The translations under genes were made by a program, and so were the position numbers. Positions 36,146 through 49,900 of a stretch of DNA of 64,000 nucleotides are shown here, in pieces. The notes under the pieces are model-generated. The model saw nothing but the letters and a program-made list of their open reading frames with translations, had not been told where the DNA came from and ran no database searches. Source of the DNA: Eumeta japonica (taxonomy: Eukaryota > Arthropoda > Insecta > Lepidoptera > Psychidae); the NCBI GenBank assembly GCA_005406025.1, contig BGZK01000218.1:1-64000 (forward strand). The letters run 5' to 3'. How positions within the stretch are numbered: position 1 is the stretch's first letter; the number at the start of each line of letters is the position of its first letter.

Positions 36146-37391
36146 TTGCACGCCTCATTAGCGGAGCGTTGAGGTAGTGCTCTACTCTCGCCTTACAAAT
36201 ATCAAATGATTTTTTTGAACTAAAAGTGTCTCTATTTATTTTTTATCGCACTTTTATAATATTTACACATGAATATCAAGAAAAAATACTAGTTTCAACA
36301 CATAACATTTTTAACAGACATTTTTCTTTTTAAATTAATGAAAAGATGTTTAACAAAATTATTCGGTGGATGTCCGTATGTCTGTATGTATCCATACTCG
36401 CGTGGTCACGATAACTCCCGAAAAACTTAACTGATCTAGTCCATTTTTTTTCCAAACGATTTAGTATTATCCTAAACTATGTCATTTCGATAATCACGGT
36501 CTAATTCAACGTTGTTTTTGTGAAAATTGAACGACCGCTATGAGGCGTGCACTTTTATGGATTTTCCAAAATTCATGGTATATGTAATGTAGCTGTATTA
36601 TTCTTAATGTAATGTTTTCTGATTTTTTTTTTACGAACCAACACTGTGTTTACTTATGTACGCATGTCAGAACTTATACTTCTTTTGGTGTAAACAAATA
36701 TCATTTTTTTGGTTAATGTAAATTATTACATTTTTCATCGATCGGCGATGGAGACACTTTAAATCAGAATACGCCACATAAATTAATTATAAAATAAATG
36801 TTTTGTATTGGTCCCTCTGTATGCAGTCCTGGTACCTGGTTGAATGTTAACGGGCGATCGAGACATCTTTATTTTTTTTTATTATAATACGCAGATTAAA
36901 TAGATGTTCGTATTGCTTCCTGCGGACGTTGTTCTGATATAGACGTTCGAATTGTGTTGCATCGGCGAGTTATTTTGGAAAATCCGAAAGTGCACACCTC
37001 ATAGCGGTCGTTCCATTTTTACAAAAACTACGTTGAATTAGACCGTGATCTTCGAAAGGACTTAGTTTAGGATAATACTAAAGCGTTTGGAAAAAAGGAC
37101 TAGATCAGTTAAGTTTTTCGGGAGTTATCGTGACCACGCGAGTATGGATACATACATACACGGACGTCCATGGAATAATTTTGTTAAACATCTTTTCATT
37201 AATTTAAAAAGGAAAATGTCTGTTAAAAATGTTATGTGTTGAAACTAGTATTTTTCTTGATATTCATGTGTAAATATTATATATAGTGCGATAAAAAATA
37301 AATAGAGACACTTTTAGTTCAAAAAAATCACTTGATTTTTGTAAGGCGAGAGTAGAGCACTACCTCAACGCTCCGCTTATGCGGCGTGCAA
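36146..37391. mobile_element. Foldback element with arms of about 420 bp
   Basis: The left arm, from TTGCACGCCTCAT at 36146 to about 36568, pairs with the right arm, from about 36975 to ATGCGGCGTGCAA ending at 37391, in reverse complement with scattered mismatches. TA flanks both ends (36144-36145 and 37392-37393). The core of about 400 bp holds two diverged direct repeats (about 36740-36840 and 36853-36945) and no transposase. The long terminal repeats and TA duplication suggest a non-autonomous DNA transposon. The family is unknown to me. Confidence 0.85.
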
Positions 37392-37393
37392 TA

Positions 37394-38968
37394 ACTGTTT
37401 ACAACAGCTCAATATTTCTTAAGTTAACAACACATGCTAGTCGCTTAATTGCATTGTACAACTAACTCAAACGTCATTACGCACCAGTTGGAATAACTTC
37501 AGTCCGTAAACCGTACGACATCCATCATTTATTACAACGGCGCGATACATGCTCAAAATACACCGATCAGATTATCCTAATGCGCCAAAAGAAGCATAAG
37601 TTTAAAACAATAAAAAGGTTCTAATAAGAATGCCGTCTCATACCTTCAGGCGCCCTAAAATTTGTGACCTATTTTACATAGACTGTACTCTGACTTAGTT
37701 ATTTTTATTATTGTATATCAATGATGCTGCCACAATGTTTTTATATTATAGACTAATGGTAAAAAAAAAACACATATTAACATTTAAGTCTTTGATGATA
37801 ATCCACTTATCATCAAAACTGAAATTAAACGCACGTGTCTCAAGACGAGCGTGGTTATATCAGATAGCGGTGTGGTTTGAAAGATGTAGTGACTGGCGCA
37901 GAAAAAGGTATATTACGGTGGTTTAGCCATCCGTAAGTGATGAATGAAAATAGACTGACAAAATAAACCTGTAGAGCGAATGTGTGATGGAAAGGTCGGC
38001 AAGGGTCAGCCTAGATTCTAGGTATTCATATGATATTCTAGGGCCTAGAATATCATATGCATACCAAATTGGTGGCATATTAGAAAAGGGCTAAATTTTA
38101 AGCATCCGAAACCGACGAGCTTGCATAAAGAAACTGATGGATGTCAACGAAGCAATATATATATGGAAAAGATCGTAACGTGTGAAAATCTATGATCTCT
38201 GCCTCCCCTTCTGGGATATAGGCGTGAGGTTGTATTATTATTATGAAATTAAAAATAAATACATTCAAACCTGTAATTCCATCGTGATGATCCATATTAA
38301 GGAAAATAATTTTGGTAATAATAATATATCTTAACAATGGAGGTGCTATAAATGGTTGTACTTTTATTAAATTCAATTCAATTGTATTTAAGTAAATTTT
38401 AAGCGCTTATGAAATATATTTCTAAATGAACTAAGAAATATGTCATAAAAAGTATGCATAAGGCGTAAAATACCTCCTGCATTAATATTCAATGCATATC
38501 AAGATTTATATTATTACAAAGGCGGATACTTGAGTATTTCTTATCGGTGTTTGTTCAAGACGGTCAATGTTAATCGGTCTTTCTATCAAATGGCTGATTA
38601 AATGTAACGTCAGCTCCACATAAAGTTACCATTTTCTTTTTACTCGGTAAGATGAAATAAAGAATGCTAAACTTCTAATAATCTGATACTTTGTAAGATT
38701 AATGTTGACGATTGCTGAGGGGGAAATTTTAATATACCGCATCCAACTGCCAACGAGCCACGAATTAACGTATACGAGATAACGCCACGATTGTGTTTGT
38801 AAGTTTCGACAGTGGGCCAACGCTTCAGTGAATAGGGTATGAATGTTGTATTCTTTGTTTTGCACCCAACTAGTTTAATAGGGCGAAGTCTGAAATCGAC
38901 TACTGTGTGACATACAGAGAGACAACTTTGTATTAAGACATATTTAGGCTATCGTATTTACCATCTTC
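37394..38968. other. Intergenic sequence with a palindrome
   Basis: Apart from the palindrome at 38021-38065 it is unclassified AT-rich DNA without a recognisable gene. Confidence 0.45.
38021..38065. repeat. Near-perfect palindrome, 22-bp arms, one-base spacer
   Basis: Arms 38021-38042 and 38044-38065 match at 21 of 22 positions around a single G. It is not a simple-sequence run: it includes CATATGATATTCTAGG and its complement. Confidence 0.85.
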
Positions 38969-39100
38969 GGGGTCATCCATGAATTAAGTCACGCGTAAAG
39001 GGGGAGGGAGGCGGTTAACAGACTGTGACGTCGTGTGACATGGCGGAGACGAGTTTAAGCAACATCGACCACCAAGAACGTATGATTTACCGTGGACTTC
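38969..39100 (+). repeat. Fragment of the GTCATCCATAAATTACGTCA element
   Basis: GGGGTCATCCATGAATTAAGTCACG matches the ends of the inverted-repeat element at 63723-64000, with substitutions. The other end is not found, so this is a truncated copy with an approximate right boundary. Confidence 0.5.
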
Positions 39101-41384
39101 ATAAATAACTTTGGAAGTGTTATTCTAATTTAACAATTTCTGAATTTAATATCGTAAAATATGAGAGGTCGCCCCAGGGTGAGTCTTATAAATCATGTGA
39201 CCCCTTGTGGCAAGAACGAGGGGCGGCGGCCTCTAAAAGTCTTTATGGAAGTCCTTTACTTTGTATTTTAACCAAGTCCTAAATTGCTTTCATGCTTTGG
39301 CATGTTGCAATAGGGAGGCAGAAGTTGTTGACCCCAACAGTTCCCAATTTGACTTATCTTATCTCCCATTATGCGGTTTTTTGGCGTATAGCTGATAAAA
39401 TTTTATATTATAATTAGAAATAATTTGAAGACAATAACAACTTTGAAAACAATGTTCATTAAAAAGTTGCAAGTATCGTAATATTTATTAGAAACTAACA
39501 TGAAGTTCATACAGCTTGTAGCTAACTTCATTTTTCTCTTTTCTTTGTAATATAATTTTCTCACTTTATAATTTTATTACCAAGCAACAAAAATGTGTGT
39601 AAAGTACGTTGTAAAGTACAAAAATTGGTCGTCTTCATTAAAAGCAATCAGCCCCTAACAACGAATTACACAATATCGTTAATGAGATACAAATTGTGAT
39701 TTATAAAATTAACCTAATATTACACAGTTTTATAATTTAAATATTTACAATAATTAGTTGTTTTTGAAGTCGCTGCCAGCTAAAATTACGCCAGACGCAG
39801 TCGTGCCTCAACTTTCATCACTTTTTGACGTCGTTTTCAGTCAAAACCATATTTCATGTTTTGTATTCGTGTTTATAGATTTTGGTGTTGAATTTGATTA
39901 TCTCTTATTATTAAAATTATTGTATTCATCGTTTTAATTGTGGTAATTTTCTTTGTTTGCTTTGCTTTTGTTTTGTAATCGGATAGATATTTAGCTAATT
40001 TAGTTTCTGAATGCGATATTTTTATGACTTAAAAAAATTGTTCTGTTTAACATTTTTCATGACTGAATAATTACAATTTATAATTAATCAAGTTTTTGCT
40101 CCCTAATTTAGACAATTCTAAATATACAATCGGCCACATCTGATTCTATGAGTGAAGGCAAATTCCACTCATTAAATCAGTTTGGATGCCGTTTTTTACC
40201 GGTGGTGCTTGGTAATCGTTCCAGCGTGTAAGTTTTTTAGTTTAGTTGAATCACACTCGGACTTACAATTTCGCCAGGCTATTGATTACTTGGATTAGTA
40301 TCCAAGACATATAAGTTTTTAGAATTTTCCCCAACTTACCTGCCCCCTCCACACACTTTTTGAAGCGTTATTTCCATCCTGACATAAACTAGGACAAAGT
40401 GAGTAAAGGAGTGACAATGTAAACTGTATTGCCAGATAACAAGAAACTATTGAATTTATTTCGATGCGAAAATAATGATTGGATCCAAATGCTTTATAAA
40501 TAACACAACATAAATACTCTAAATCAATCGTCACATTTTTGAAAAATAATGCGCAATACGCGAAGACAGCATCCATAACACTCTTATATATTTATTCAAT
40601 TTTTTTAATAATTTGTATGTGTCACGTTATAGAAATAGAGTCGGTTATTAATACATAATAAAAGCAGAATATTCTCCTTTTCTGAAATCCGTTAAAAATG
40701 TCTTATTTGTTTTACAGCCGAATGACTTGATGTAGTGGATAAATAGTGAAAGGGCAGCAATTCAACTCGTTTCTTTAGTCGTACATAATGTATCTCTCTA
40801 TTTTTTTTTTGTATTTTTAGCCTGTACATTGATTCTTAGTGCTTCTATTTCGCTTGAGAAGTATAACTTCCAAGCCGTATACATAAAAATACACATTCTT
40901 TGTCTATGTGGATCATATTTTTTTTGTCTAAACGTCTTCATTTGTCATGTCCGTAAATAGTAAATATATTATATTGTTACCCTTGGTATATAAATAGCTT
41001 TTGGACATTGTGACTCGATGCTTTTGGCAGACTTCGCGCCGCGATGTTCGTCCATGACACTTCCCATAGAAACGGTTTTTTGTGATCTTACGCTTTGTAG
41101 AGTTACGTAATTATTTTTTCAATTTTCATCACATTTTATGGGCTCTAATCAGTTGTAAATATTGCAACAAAACAGTAGCTTCACGCATATCGACCTTGAT
41201 CAATTACAGTTTTTTCCTTTTTAAAATATATACATAAAGACAAATGATATTGCTGTATGTTCTTGGATGTTATTTGTACTTACATGTTCTCTCAAGAGAT
41301 TATCTGTTATAGAGCTCAATAACGAACGTTGGGATTGGATAAATGTCTTTTTATGACATCGTTCAAAGATAGTTGGTTTAGGTT
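39101..41384. other. Intergenic sequence, nothing recognised
   Basis: AT-rich, with a few G+C-richer scraps (39170-39240, 40140-40270). No gene on either strand that I can support. Confidence 0.45.
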
Positions 41385-41560
41385 AGTCATCGGCGGGCTT
41401 GTCCAGTGAGCCGGAGCAGAGTCCTCGGCGCACGGCGCGGCCGCATGCCAGCTGACGTGCGGCCCGCTCCGCCCCGCGCCCCTCGCGTTGCCCCTACCCC
41501 CCGCACATGATTCCGAGTCATACCATTTCCGATGGCATGAGCAAGGAGTACTTTTCGCGG
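41385..41560. promoter_or_regulatory. GC-rich island upstream of lipin; candidate promoter / 5' exon
   Basis: A CpG-rich patch (CGGCGCACGGCGCGGCCGC, then CCGCCCCGCGCCCC) lies 2.2 kb before the first lipin coding exon. A GTGAATGA donor-like site follows near 41561. Position and composition fit a transcription start for lipin, but no transcript evidence exists here. Minus-strand frames (41316-41690, 41387-41578) are low-complexity. Confidence 0.3.
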
Positions 41561-43576
41561 GGTGAATGAATTTGGCACATGTTACCACATCGTGTTGGCC
41601 AAACATTTGACATCCGTCGCTAATTTGAAACCAAGTATTACGAGCATAATTTGAATATAAATAGATACATGATGTCTCTTCAAACGTCAATTACACCCGA
41701 ATACCACGGAATAATATTCAGTACTCAAATACGAATTAAGTTTAGCTGTTTTTTTTAAATAATAGTACATAAGTTTGTTCACTTATTCACTTTTCAAAAG
41801 ATTTTTTTCTTTAAAAGAAAATGTACTTTCTAAGCAATATTCTAGAGTTTTCTTTTGATTCATTATAGAATAACTCAAGGGAAAACGTTTTAATGTCGAT
41901 ATTACAAAGATACATCTGTACAAGACAGTTTCAACTGAAGAAGTATCTTTGTACGCATCGTCTGGTCGACTCCCACCAAAATAGCCCTTCTACTTTATAC
42001 GATGTACCTAATAAGTTTCGGTGCGGGTTGTTATTTTCAGTGCAATTGGGCAACATCCTCATTGCCAGTTCGATGACCAATATTTTTATAACTTATCAGT
42101 TTAGATTAAATATTATATACGGATACAGCAAGTAAATAATACATATAGATAATTAATAAATGTATTAACTTATTTGTTAATCATAATATACTGATAGTGT
42201 AGGATGATTATTTCTCACTCCCTAACAGGCAACCCATTGGTTGTAGATATAACTTTTTTTATTTACGTCATATTATTATAATGAACGTAACGATTCACGC
42301 ATTCCCTTTATCTTTTATCGTGTGCGCTTTAATTAATTCTTGCATTGAGACTCTGAAAAATAAACATCTTGGAAAATTACGTTGTTGTTGTGACGGCAAT
42401 TAGAAAACATTCTTACTGTAGTGTCTGCGGGTTATGAAAGACTATACAATCGTATTATTATTTTTTTTTTTTTTATTTAGTATTGCATGACGAATAATGC
42501 AAAGTATTTACGGGTAGCAGTACGCAAAAATGAAAAAAAGTTGTACGCTTTCGTACAGACGATCTAATAAAAACTAATTCTGTCAGCTTCAAAAAATGAT
42601 TTAACGTGGCAGAAAGAAAAAATAAATATCAAAATAGTTCAGAATACTTTCCCGTCAATCAAGACGTATGATAAGTGTTATTTGAAAACTCAAAAGCACT
42701 TGTGAACAAATCCATTAATTTAACTTTTTTTTTTTGATTCGTCTCGTCACAATAGTGAAGGAGTTCGTAAATGACTATCTAACTTGATGACGTTTAATTA
42801 CAATAAATAAAAAATATTTAGGAAAAGTTTGATTAGACAATGTTTTATTCCATTGAAGTTTATATTTGTCTATACTATATATTGTAAAAGATACGATAAA
42901 TTTAAGAAAAGATGATTGTATTGAAATGTAGTTATCAATATTGAATAATCTAGAAATGACGTCGGTTTGTGCACCATGACAGTACATCCTCTAGTTCACT
43001 ATAGTCATGGGAGATTCTTAGTTTAAAAACAGTTATATAAAATTAAGGGATCGGCATCTAGTAATATTTAAAGGGCTTGATTAAAATTCTAAATAATATG
43101 AAAGAAATAGCAAAAATTAAGAATCCAAACGATAGTAATGTATTATGATTTTCGATAATTTCTTTTTTCTTTGTAATAGCTAAAGAAATTGACAACAGAA
43201 ATCTTGAGCTTGGGCATATCCAGGGGGGGGGAGGCTGATAGAAATTGTATGTTCTACAATATATTACACCTCGGTTACACGACCTGGTCTTTAAAAAAAA
43301 TCTGGACCCCCGCGCCCTCCAGACCAGAGGCTGGGAACGCCCATGATACTAGGCGTTAGAATTAGATTATATTCAAATGCATGAAGATAAAATTATAAAC
43401 TTTATTTTTTTGTTCAGGCACATGTTCAAATACGTTGTCTAATGTCCAACTTTAGTCACAAAACAATACTAATTAAAGCAGGTCGTAGGTAGGCTTATTA
43501 TTCGCCCTATATCGTCGAAGAGCGTGACATAATGTCAAAAAATAAGTAATAATATAAATATATGTTATTGTTTTAG
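41561..43576. other. Sequence between the GC island and lipin exon 1
   Basis: AT-rich, with T-runs at 42462-42475 and 42725-42735. A patch at 43215-43350 (GGGGGGGGAGG, later CCCCCGCGCCCTCC) may be a repeat. No gene found. Confidence 0.45.
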
Positions 43577-43748
43577 GTTCTCCAATGAAGTGGAGGTAAA
43601 ACTGTTATACGATGGATTAAGTGTTACCAGTGATTCCTACTACTGTAAAGAAAAAAGAAGAAATTGAGGAACTTTTGACAATTTTACCGCATCAGAGCTT
43701 CGTGCTCCGATTTGTCGTGTTGTGAGTGTGCTGTGAACGCTACACACG
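43577..43748 (+). promoter_or_regulatory. Lpin: Lipin 5' untranslated segment with two tiny upstream ORFs
   Basis: TATTGTTTTAG at 43566-43576 looks like an acceptor, so the first coding exon probably starts at 43577. Before the start codon lie two minimal upstream frames: ATG AAG TGG AGG TAA (43585-43599) and ATG GAT TAA (43612-43620). Such frames often lower translation, but here that is inference. Confidence 0.5.
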
Positions 43749-43937
43749 ATGTATTCTATGAACTATATCGGCAAGTTCATCGCGAACTTCCGAGACTTCT
43801 ACAACGAGATCAACGGCGCCACGCTGACGGGCGCCATCGACGTGGTGGTGGTCGAGCAGCCGGACGGCAGCTTCACGTGCTCACCGTTTCACGTGCGCTT
43901 CGGCAAACTCGGCGTCCTCCGATCCCGATTCAAAGTG
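43749..43937 (+). CDS. Lpin: Lipin coding exon 1 (N-LIP start)
   Basis: 63 codons: [20 protein letters not shown].. to GVLRSRFKV. Ending at GTG 43937 uses a GC donor (GCGAGT) and gives FKV-VDLELNG, keeping the paired Val of the family. A GT donor two bases earlier (43935, GTGGCG) is in frame but weaker and would lose one Val. Confidence 0.9.
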
Positions 43938-46900
43938 GCGAGTAGCTTTACTAACTTATACACTTACTTGTTGCTTTTACATTAGCATGTGGTGTAATTG
44001 ACACATACGACATATGAAAATCGTTATGGTTCAATACTCACATTAAAGGTACTCACACGTAATCAAAATAAATTTAAATTTTAGTCTCGTATTCTACAGC
44101 TATTTAGCTATTGGTAACAAGACGCTTAATCTAGTGTCGCTTGACCGTAACCAGACAGTTGTTGCCAAACGCGCGAGAATGTTTTGTATAAAAATATTGC
44201 CAATGTCCGCTTTATAACTATATTATTTAAATCTCTGCACGTAATGTATATTTTTTCAAACTGTATCTGTTTTTTTGTATGTTTTAATTATAAATATGAA
44301 AATTAGGATATTTGTCATTTAATAACTTCGGTCGACTAAAAGTATTTTTGTATGGGGATGAAGATGGAGAACGAGATGGAAAGTAGGACTTTGATGGCAT
44401 CGTTATGTAAGTTAAAGAAATCCATTACGTACCCGTGTGACGAAGGTGCGACCAAAAGTCAATAGTTATATTAGGTTTTCATCGCCCTACTGCCGAGGCC
44501 CCCTACAATATTTTAATTTTTAAATAGAGCTACTTGCAGCTTGAGTCCTGAATGCTAGCTCAATGTACGTTAGGGGCACTGCTAGCGTCCATTGTCAAAA
44601 CTAATAAATACGTAAATAAATATAATAACGGATTCTATTTAAAGTTCGTAAGAGACGTTTTATGAAGTACGACGCACTGAGCTAGATCATTGTAAGGTAC
44701 ATCAAAAATATAGAATCATAAAAGTTTACAAATTTTACTATTCATATTACCACAATACGATGTTTAGACAGTGTAATATTTATTTTGAGTTCAGAATTGC
44801 AACACTAATGAATAGAATAACTAGGATCTGAGCTATGACATTAAAAAAATTAAATAAAACACGTTTTAATTGCAAACTAAAACGTTGTAAATTATTTTCA
44901 CTTATGAAGATAGTTTGTGCTATAACAATATAAAATCTAACAATCAGTTATGATTAATTAATTTGGAATAAAATTAAAATAAAACTTAAATTATTAACAA
45001 AATAAATTAATTTATAATAAAAATAGCGTGGGGTAAAAATATGTTGCTGTATCATTGATTCTCAAAATTTAATGGTACTGTATCACATAAACTGTAAATA
45101 TCACTACATAAATATTATAAAATATTTAGGCAATAAAATTGTGTCGTATGTGTCTATATAATTACAATCGCAAAAAACCGCTTAAAATTGATGTTTTAGC
45201 GGATTTATAAAAGGTACTTAAACCTATTTAGATATTACTTTTTTTAAGTTTCTCATTTAACGATTAACTGGATTCTAGATTGTTTTTTTTTATTATTTTA
45301 AAGTAATGAAAATTTTTGGAATTACAATTTGTTTTTCGATTCGGTTGTTTTACGATTTGCATGTGTCAATTGTGAACGGGAGGTAGTGATATTCGTTTAT
45401 CATAACTAACTACGTTAATTCTTACATATGAAGAGATTTTTGGAATATTAAAAAGTCTCTTTTTAAAATTAACAACAATTTGTGATTATTTTTTATTTTT
45501 ATTCCTTATTGAGTTTATTTTCAAAATACCCAAAGGTCGTGTAGAGTACGAGATTTGGGAATTTTTGTACAACGAAGATGTTAATTAATTGTAATTTCGT
45601 GATTGTTTTTCTGAATTAATTTTATTTTTGGTAAACTGTACAAATGAATAGAATTAAACGTCGCAATTAATGAATCTTAATAATAGCGTTTATTACTGGC
45701 TTCTATTTTAAACGATGAGTTACGTGTAAAATGGCATAATTATGAAGTAAAATAAATTACCATCTATATAAAAAAACCACATCCTTAAATAGAAGAAAGG
45801 AGCCACATTTATAAATGTAAGACAAATTTTAGCTGTTTTCTAAAATTATAGTTAGGCACGAATATATACTGTTTCAATTTCACGTGTCTAATTTATATCT
45901 TTTAAAAACTATGTAGGACGAATTGAACGAAGAAATAGACACCGAAGCTAGAATAACCATATAGCGCCGTGTAGAATCTTCTGGTTCGATCTAAATATAG
46001 TTTTACACACATCGATTTATAGTTATAAAACCACAGAAACAAGGTGGTAAGTATCACGTGAAATTATAATGTGACCAGTTTTATTTTTTCATATATTTGA
46101 ATATAAATAGACGTATTTGAGTTACGTACATGCATATTTGTGGCCAAAATAATAATCATTCAGATCCCCTCTAATCAAATATTCACGCCACGAAAATGAC
46201 CTTATCGGACGCTTGCGTGAATAAACGTTAGAGATAGTGTGGCAGTACGCTATTTGTTTAGCGGCTTATGTCGTAACGCTTACAAAATCAATTTGACTTG
46301 TTGGGCAAATAGTTTGCTATGTGTTGTATTATTACATATCGATTTCTTCAGTTGTTTTCATATGTTCAGCCATGGTGAATAGATTATCAAATATTTTTAC
46401 TTATTTCTAATTTTGGACATATAAAATCAAAATAAGTCTTGCCTTCCTATTTGTCACTCGTATCGCTTAATATTCGATTATCAACGTTATACCTATTTTT
46501 CCCCTGGGAGAAGTTTTTAGGCATTCACCGCCCACGGTAACACAATAGAGGAAAAACGTATCTCGTAGTGTCACAAACGAGTACTTTGGCCATCACGGAT
46601 ATCAGAGTCGTTAGGTGGGTTCTGCGACGCAAGACGCTCCGGGATATTCCATCTCATCTGAGCCACTGGCTCGCATCGACGCGGCTCAGAGCTAGCCGGG
46701 ACTCTATGCTTCAGAACTTTATATAGCTTGACCGTATCCCAGGACGAATCGTCCTCGAGGTGATTTTTTTATGCACATGATCCGTTCAGTTAGATATAGT
46801 TTCGTATACGGACAAATGTTTTCCCTGTTTGAGGATCTCTCTCACGTTTTATACGTGCTTTTGGATTTTTTTAGTAGTTTTTAATTTTTCCAGGCGAGGG

Positions 46901-49900
46901 TGTGCAGTTCTATTTGTATTGTAGCAAATGTTACGTGTCAGTTTGTAGCAATGATAGGTATTAGTTAGATAATATTATTCATTCATTAGATAATGTCATA
47001 GGTGACATATGGTGACATAGTTAATGTTTTAAATCGTCTTCTTTGTGACTTCAAACGTCTGCTCCTAACATTGCTGATGAAATGTATTGTCATTGCACGT
47101 GGAGCAGTTCTTGTATCGCAAACACCTCCGCCGCGGAGCGCGAGTGGCCGCGTTCCGCGCCTGCGTTGTACGCTTCGGTTGTCGAGAGATTCCGTTTCTA
47201 CGTTTTATATACTATTTTAATCTAGATCAAGAGTGGCGTGGCAAGTGGTGGTGGTGGTATCATTATATTCGACGATATATTGGAGCCATGCCATTAATTA
47301 AAATACACTTTCTAATTGCGATTGTTAAATTAATTATGATCTTTCAATTTGTCTTCTCGGACACATTGCGTCTTGTAAAACCGTGGGTATTCAGAAGGTT
47401 TCGTCACCGCGTCGTCCGGCTCTTGCAGATCAGTAATTTACAGCTCGATGATTGTCGCTCCGTTATCCGCCATGTACAGTCGTGGCCTTTCACCGAGGTG
47501 TAGTTAGTTTCCTTACGCAATGTTAAATTAGCTGTTTCGTATATTCTGTTTTGTAATCATGGAGACTATTTGGCATTTTCAAAACGGTTTTATAGTTTCG
47601 TAAGTTTTCGTTAAGAATGGCTAAATATGAGGTCTAACTGTGATTGAAATTAAAGATATCAAATATCGAACTAATAATGTTCTTTTTTTATTATGATTTG
47701 AAATAGTATAAAATTAGAATATAAAATAAAAAACAATCTTTAAAAAAAATAAAACATGTTCACATGTAGTTATCCTTTTTTATATTGGTTACTAGCTTCC
47801 GCCCGCGGCTTCGCCCGTGTAGATGGAATGAATTCTTTCATCTTATATATCGACCGATTACGATAGTAGTCATGATCCTGATCGCTCCCGCGTTCAATTC
47901 TGACCTCTTCTGGTTTCGATGCCGGTTACGATCTTAAATTCCAATTTTGGTCCCAAGGTCTATTACGTTCTTGGTCCTGTTCCCTGATTCCAACCGTTCC
48001 CAGTCTCAGCTCTCGATTTTGTGCTTCGTCCCCTTTGCAATTTGAATTCCGTTACCAGTCACAGTTCAAATTAGAACGAAGAGGGGAAAAAATCTAATAC
48101 CTAATTAAATATTTACTGTATTATTTGGGGACAGTGTTGCGTTCAATGAGTGAAAGAATTTTTGGAATCTTTAATAACATAAATATGCAGATGCAGACAA
48201 AGCGAAATGTTAATAGTCTATTTTACTCAAGGAGTTTCTTCTTAATGAAGTAATTCTTAGCATCGATTTAGTAGCTTGGTACAATATATAGTACAATACA
48301 ATAGTAAAAATATGTACATAATGTTAGGATACGAAAGCTAGTTTCCTTTGTCACAAATTTGCCCACTCGCGAGTACAACATATCACCAGTTTCATAGCAA
48401 TTGTATGAACGGTTTGAGCATGCATAAAAAAAACAACAAAATTCACATTCATATCTATACATTAAACAAATACCGTCCCCCGATATAATTGTGAAAGACG
48501 CAGCTCACTACTTTTCAAAGTCTTACCTCGCTCCATAAAAGTTTCATACATAATTCAACCTTCCTTAACTCCGATAAAATGCAAATTATGCACACATTTT
48601 AGATATTTTTTGTCGTTACTTTATGTTGTAAATTGATCGAGCCTTCTTGAGGATAATGCGCTAAAAGTCCATTTCACGAACTTTTAACACCTTTTAAATA
48701 CACGGTTCCTGTAGGATACAATTGTTATGCTATGCCATAGGAACCTTGCATTTTTCCGAGATAAAAAGTATCCTATAACATTCTCCAACCCCTAAACTTC
48801 AACTATCGAAAAATCATGTCGATCCCTTGCTATGTGAAAAACAAAAAATCTATCCCACGGGAACCGTGCCTTTTTCCGGGAAATTAGCCTGTATGCTATT
48901 CCAGCCTATAATCTATCTCTGTGCCAAATGTCATCCGGATCTGTTCAGCCGTTCTGACGTGATTGAGCAACAAACATCCATTCAAACTTTCGCATTTATC
49001 ATATCAGTATAGATTGTTAAGATCAATGTCGATTGATTGTTATGATCATTCATCAAGAAGAAACTGATTATCGAACAGTACAAATCTAGCGAATTACATT
49101 ATTCGATCAATCGTCAATCAATCAATCTTTTGTTGCAACTTAGTTGTGACATCATCTCTGGTCGATTAGTTTTAAAAATTGCACCGCACCTCATATGAAA
49201 AGATTACTACATCTATTTCAGTGTGCTCGGGTAGTTAGCCGCGCCACGCTTTCACGCTCTTGCTGTTTTCCTTGCGGAAACGAAAGTGATTGCCGCATTT
49301 TGCGTTTTTTTTTTTCACGGTTAATTTAAAACTGTAACGCAATATTATCAATTATTTGCAATGTAATTATATTTACTGTTTGATTTCAAGCCCAATTGTA
49401 TTTAAGTCTATCGAAATACAACCATGGTTGATACGTAACGCTTCCCTCGTTTGCTTCGTGCTACGAAAAAGAGAACACCAAACTATATCTGAATCCATTT
49501 AAATATTGGACAAACGCCAGAGTTTGATAGCGGCCAGAATCTGAGGAACTCGGAAATTATTCGAAGCTACGTACAATATTTTAACGAGCGTCTCTGAAAC
49601 AACAGCGTATTAAATTCGCACGCGGGTCTTAAACTTCATTCCCTGTTCTGCATTTAACGAAATTTTTATCTGATATTCTTATTTTTTGTTTTAATCTCCG
49701 TCATTATTTTTTTTCAAATCAACTGTCGTCATAGCAAAAGAAAGAATTTTCATGAATTTTAAGGGAAATGCAAAATTATCAGTCCTCATAAAATTTATTT
49801 ATTTTTTTGTTCATGTAAAACTTACGCATTTTATATATCACAATTTGTAATTAACTATGTCTACATAAGCCAATTACAAGTTTTAATGTATGATTTATAT

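Noticed and set aside
47087..47503. 138-residue plus-strand frame in lipin intron 1
   Set aside because: No domain I recognise, low-complexity WWWW run, start and composition follow a small GC patch then AT-rich intron. No supporting splice signals.
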